Shown: positions 61,394 through 64,000 of the stretch, piece after piece
Layout: each line of letters opens with the position of its first letter
Position numbering within the stretch: position 1 is the first letter of the stretch
Source: Panorpa germanica
Lineage: Eukaryota; Arthropoda; Insecta; Mecoptera; Panorpidae
Assembly (NCBI GenBank): GCA_963678705.1
Contig: CAVMBN010000142.1
Location: 62,001-126,000, forward strand
Direction: 5' to 3'
Length of the DNA: 64,000 bases
Translations under genes and position numbers: made by a program
The notes under the pieces: generated by a model
What the model was told of the DNA's origin: nothing
What the model saw: the letters and a program-made list of their open reading frames with translations, nothing else
The model's database searches: none

Positions 61394-61501
61394 CATAGTG
61401 GTTAATGCATATTTTTTTATGTAAAATTATATAAATAAATGAACTTTTAAAAACAATTGTGATTTATATTTTGATTTTGAAACTGAAATATATAAGTTAC
61501 A
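61394..61501 (+). other. Intergenic gap with polyadenylation-type signal
   Basis: This is an AT-rich spacer with AATAAA at 61434-61439. It separates the acidic protein gene from the polymerase region. Confidence 0.6.
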
Positions 61502-62119
61502 ATGGATAACGGTTGTAAGATTATTAAGCATATGAGAACAATTATTGAACATTTGAATAGTTCAAATTATTCAAGTATTCAGTGGAAAAAGTGGTCTGAT
61601 TATAATAAAATAAATATAAAGTTGTTAAATAAGTTATTAAAAAATAATAAAAATACCTATTCAGTTGGATATAAGCGAGGCATTGAAAGCAATATAAGTG
61701 ACTTAAAATATTTTCAAACATTGTTAGAAAATAAACAAAAAGTTGGAGGAGGAACTATAAATAGTTTAAAACGTAGTGATCGGATTAAATGGCAGGAAAT
61801 AAATTCATCATTTAAAGGACGTGTTAGAACAAGAGTGTTAATTATTTTAAGTCACATTGATCCATTACAATTTTTGAACGATGCATTTTATATGTTTGCA
61901 TCAAGAATTAAAAATGCTTTGAAAAAATATAGTGCTTTAAAAGTAAACGTAATATTTTGTGGTGAATTTGTTTTACCATCAGCTAAAGAAGAAGAACATA
62001 TATTTGAATACAAATATTTTAATACTAAAAATAATGAAATTTTTGTATCAACAGATTTAAAACATTGGTATAAGGAAAATGTTATTAATGTTGTATTAAA
62101 AGATTTAAAAACTTTTTAA
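61502..62119 (+). pseudogene. N-terminal part of plus-strand polymerase gene
   Basis: The frame is 205 codons from ATG at 61502 to TAA at 62117-62119. Residues 1-90 are basic and unlike the zinc-finger start of the minus copy. From residue 92 the shared core begins: SSFKGRV (102-108), VNVIFCGEF (148-156) and FNTKN (173-177), matching blocks in 16975-17754. The reading frame continues in phase past the stop, and the next codons contain a SGWAL block that also lies in the other copy's frame. So the stop looks like a nonsense change in a longer gene. The function of this part is unknown. By position it may bind DNA or the terminal protein-like primer, but that is only a guess. Confidence 0.7.
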
Positions 62120-62158
62120 GAAAATCAAAGTGGATGGGCTCTATATAAAATAGTGAAT

Positions 62159-62593
62159 ATGATAGTAAATATAAATCAATTTGTTCCATTTTATGGTTCA
62201 TCATTTATTGACTTACCAGTTGAAATAAAACGAAAAAAGGCTGTAATAAATGTTCAGAATAAAGATGATAAATGTTTTGTATGGGCAGTATTATCTGCAC
62301 TTTATCCATCAAAAATTCATGGCGAGAGAGTATCGTCTTATAAGAAATATATAAATTGTCTTAATTTAAATGGTGTAAAATTTCCAATGACGTTATCACA
62401 AGTTTTAAAATTTGAAAAACTAAATAATATATCAATAAATGTGTATATTTTAAAAAAGAGCAAGAAAACATTTGTAACTATTCCTGCATATGTTAGTAAA
62501 ACATATGAAAGTAAACATATTCATTTATTAATGATTCAAAGTGGTTATGAATTTGAAGAAGAAGAAGAAGAGGATGAAGAAGATGTTGTTTAA
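62159..62593 (+). pseudogene. Protease-like N-terminal domain of plus-strand polymerase
   Basis: The stretch is open from 62120, with the first ATG at 62159, to TAA at 62591-62593. It is in phase with 61502-62119 and with 62594-64000. It matches residues 1-120 of the minus-strand polymerase: GSSFIDLP, then CFVWAVLSALYP with the Cys, NISINVY, and the HIHLL block with the His. A run of Glu and Asp codons (62552-62585) is an expansion absent from the minus copy, and the stop sits just after it. A Cys/His pair in such a setting suggests a cysteine protease-like fold, perhaps OTU-like as reported for adintovirus polymerases. This is not proven from the sequence. Confidence 0.7.
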
Positions 62594-64000
62594 AGTAATA
62601 ATGAGGAATGCGACAATAAAATAAAATTTCATTTTTGTTGGATAAAGAATTTATCAAGACTTGTTAGTAATCAACTTTCAAAAACAAGTCATAAAAAATT
62701 TATAAGTGATCGATGTTTACATTTCTTTAGAGATGAGTGCAAGTTTAAGGAACATTTACAAGACTGTGTTGGATTAGGACTGAGACCAGTTAAACCGATA
62801 ATGCCAGTTGAAAATTCTAATATACTTGAGTTTAAAAACTTTAAGAGAAACATTAGAAATGCATGTGTTATTTATGCAGACTTTGAAAGTATATTGGATA
62901 GTAATGTGACAAATATTGAAACCAAGGGGGTATATCAAACACATATTGCACATCGCGTTGGATATTATGTAAAATATTCATATGATGACTCTAAATCTTA
63001 TTATAATAGTTATCGTGGTGAAGATTGCGTTCAGTGGTTTGTAAATGAATTAAAAGAGATTGCTTATAATGTTGAGGATATAATAAAAAATGTATTACCA
63101 ATGAAAACATTGACGGCTCAACAAAAGGTGGAATATTTAAATGCAATAAATTGTCATATATGTGAAAAACCGTTGCAACAAGACCGTGTTCGAAATCATT
63201 GTCATTTAACAGGAAATTATAGAAGACCAGCTCCTAATGAATGTAATTTAAATTATAATGAAAGTTGTGTGATTCCAATAATTTTTCACAATTTATCATC
63301 TTATGATTCACATTTTATAATAATTGATTTAGCTACTGGAATAAGTGGAAGAACCTCTGTGCTACCAATTAATAAAGAAAAATATATTTCATTTACGAAA
63401 TATGTGTATGGAACTAATATTTCATTAAGATTTATTGATTCATATCGATTTATGGCTAGTTCTTTAAATAATTTAGCATCATATTTACCAAATAATAAAC
63501 TTAAAATTTTAAAATCAGAATTTAACAATTTAAGCAATGAAGAATTTACTTTGTTAAGTAAAAAAGGTGTATTTCCTTATGATTATATAAATTCCTGGGA
63601 AAAGTTAAATGAGACAGCTTTACCACCTCAGGATAATTTTTTTAATTTATTAAATGATAGTAACTTATCTGATGTAGATTACAAACATGCACAAGATGTA
63701 TGGAATACATTTCATATTAAAACACTAGGTGAATATTCCGATTTGTACTTAAAAACCGATGTGTTATTACTTTGCGACATATTTGAAAATTTTCGAGATA
63801 ATTGTTTAGAGACGTACAAATTAGATCCAGTGCATTATGTTTCTGCTCCAGGCTTAGCATGGGATTCTATGTTAAAAATTACAAAAATTAAACTTGAATT
63901 GTTTACTGATATAAATATGTGGCTATTTATAGAGAAGGGTATCAGAGGTGGTATAAGTCAATGTTCAAACAGATATGCAGAGGCCAATAACAAATACATG
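62594..64000 (+). pseudogene. Family-B DNA polymerase, exonuclease part, cut by window edge
   Basis: 469 codons are open from just after the TAA to the window end. Blocks in order: FHFCWIKNLSRL; a Cys/His finger (near 62714-62767); exonuclease YADFES (near 62872); a CHIC...NHCHLTGNYRR insert (63151-63225); SSYDSH (near 63296); YLKTDVLLL (near 63747); and the APGLAWDSML and IRGGISQC blocks at the end. The polymerase catalytic blocks would lie to the right of the window. Compared with the minus copy, the HNH-like insert has Asn for the first Asp and Arg for Gly, so that site may be dead here. It is clearly related to the minus copy but divergent, so it is a different element lineage. No frameshift is seen in the visible 833 codons from 61502. 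Confidence 0.85.

Noticed and set aside
63301..63537. Minus-strand 78-codon frame
   Set aside because: It is antisense to the exonuclease part of the polymerase.

Overview
The window looks like a heterochromatin-like stretch of an insect (or at least arthropod) nuclear genome. It is strongly AT-rich. It carries Copia and BEL/Pao LTR retrotransposons, remnants of an R1-clade-like non-LTR retrotransposon, and two broken copies of a Polinton/adintovirus-like family-B DNA polymerase. No ordinary host gene, tRNA, rRNA or CRISPR array was recognised. The species cannot be named from the sequence alone.

Layout. (1) 1-983: the 5' end of a BEL/Pao element on the minus strand (gag start at 181, primer-binding site near 486-502, LTR 503-983), inserted in the array and running off the left edge. 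(2) 984-60391: a tandem array of 28 units of about 1,587 bp. Each unit holds a dead reverse-transcriptase fragment (minus strand, FAND where an active enzyme has an ADD box) plus about 0.6 kb of non-coding DNA. (3) Three blocks interrupt the array. At 13221-20024 is a 6.8 kb block with a polymerase pseudogene and several minisatellites, bounded by an 11-bp direct repeat. At 35245-39542 is a young, apparently intact Copia element with identical 122-bp LTRs. At 49707-52877 is a young, internally deleted BEL/Pao element with identical 309-bp LTRs. (4) 60392-64000: a second polymerase element on the plus strand running off the right edge, preceded by a small acidic protein with repeated SUMO-interaction-like motifs.

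The array has higher-order structure. A five-unit block (units 11-15) recurs as units 16, 17, 19, 20 and 21. One extra unit (18) sits exactly where Copia inserted. A two-unit block of 3,174 bp repeats across the BEL insertion (units 24/25 and 26/27). Units 4 and 5 are near-identical neighbours. Shared nonsense codons and indels act as lineage marks, showing that DNA-level duplication rather than retrotransposition made the array.

Both polymerase copies keep one uninterrupted reading frame, without frameshift, over 1,280 and at least 833 codons. Each is broken by two in-frame stop codons in its N-terminal part, at different places. The minus copy begins with three zinc fingers. The plus copy has a different N-terminus but the same core. 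The polymerase core of the minus copy keeps all recognisable exonuclease and polymerase motifs. The most novel points are the SUMO-interaction-like repeat protein beside the plus copy, the parallel two-stop architecture, and the coupling of an extra satellite unit to the Copia insertion site.
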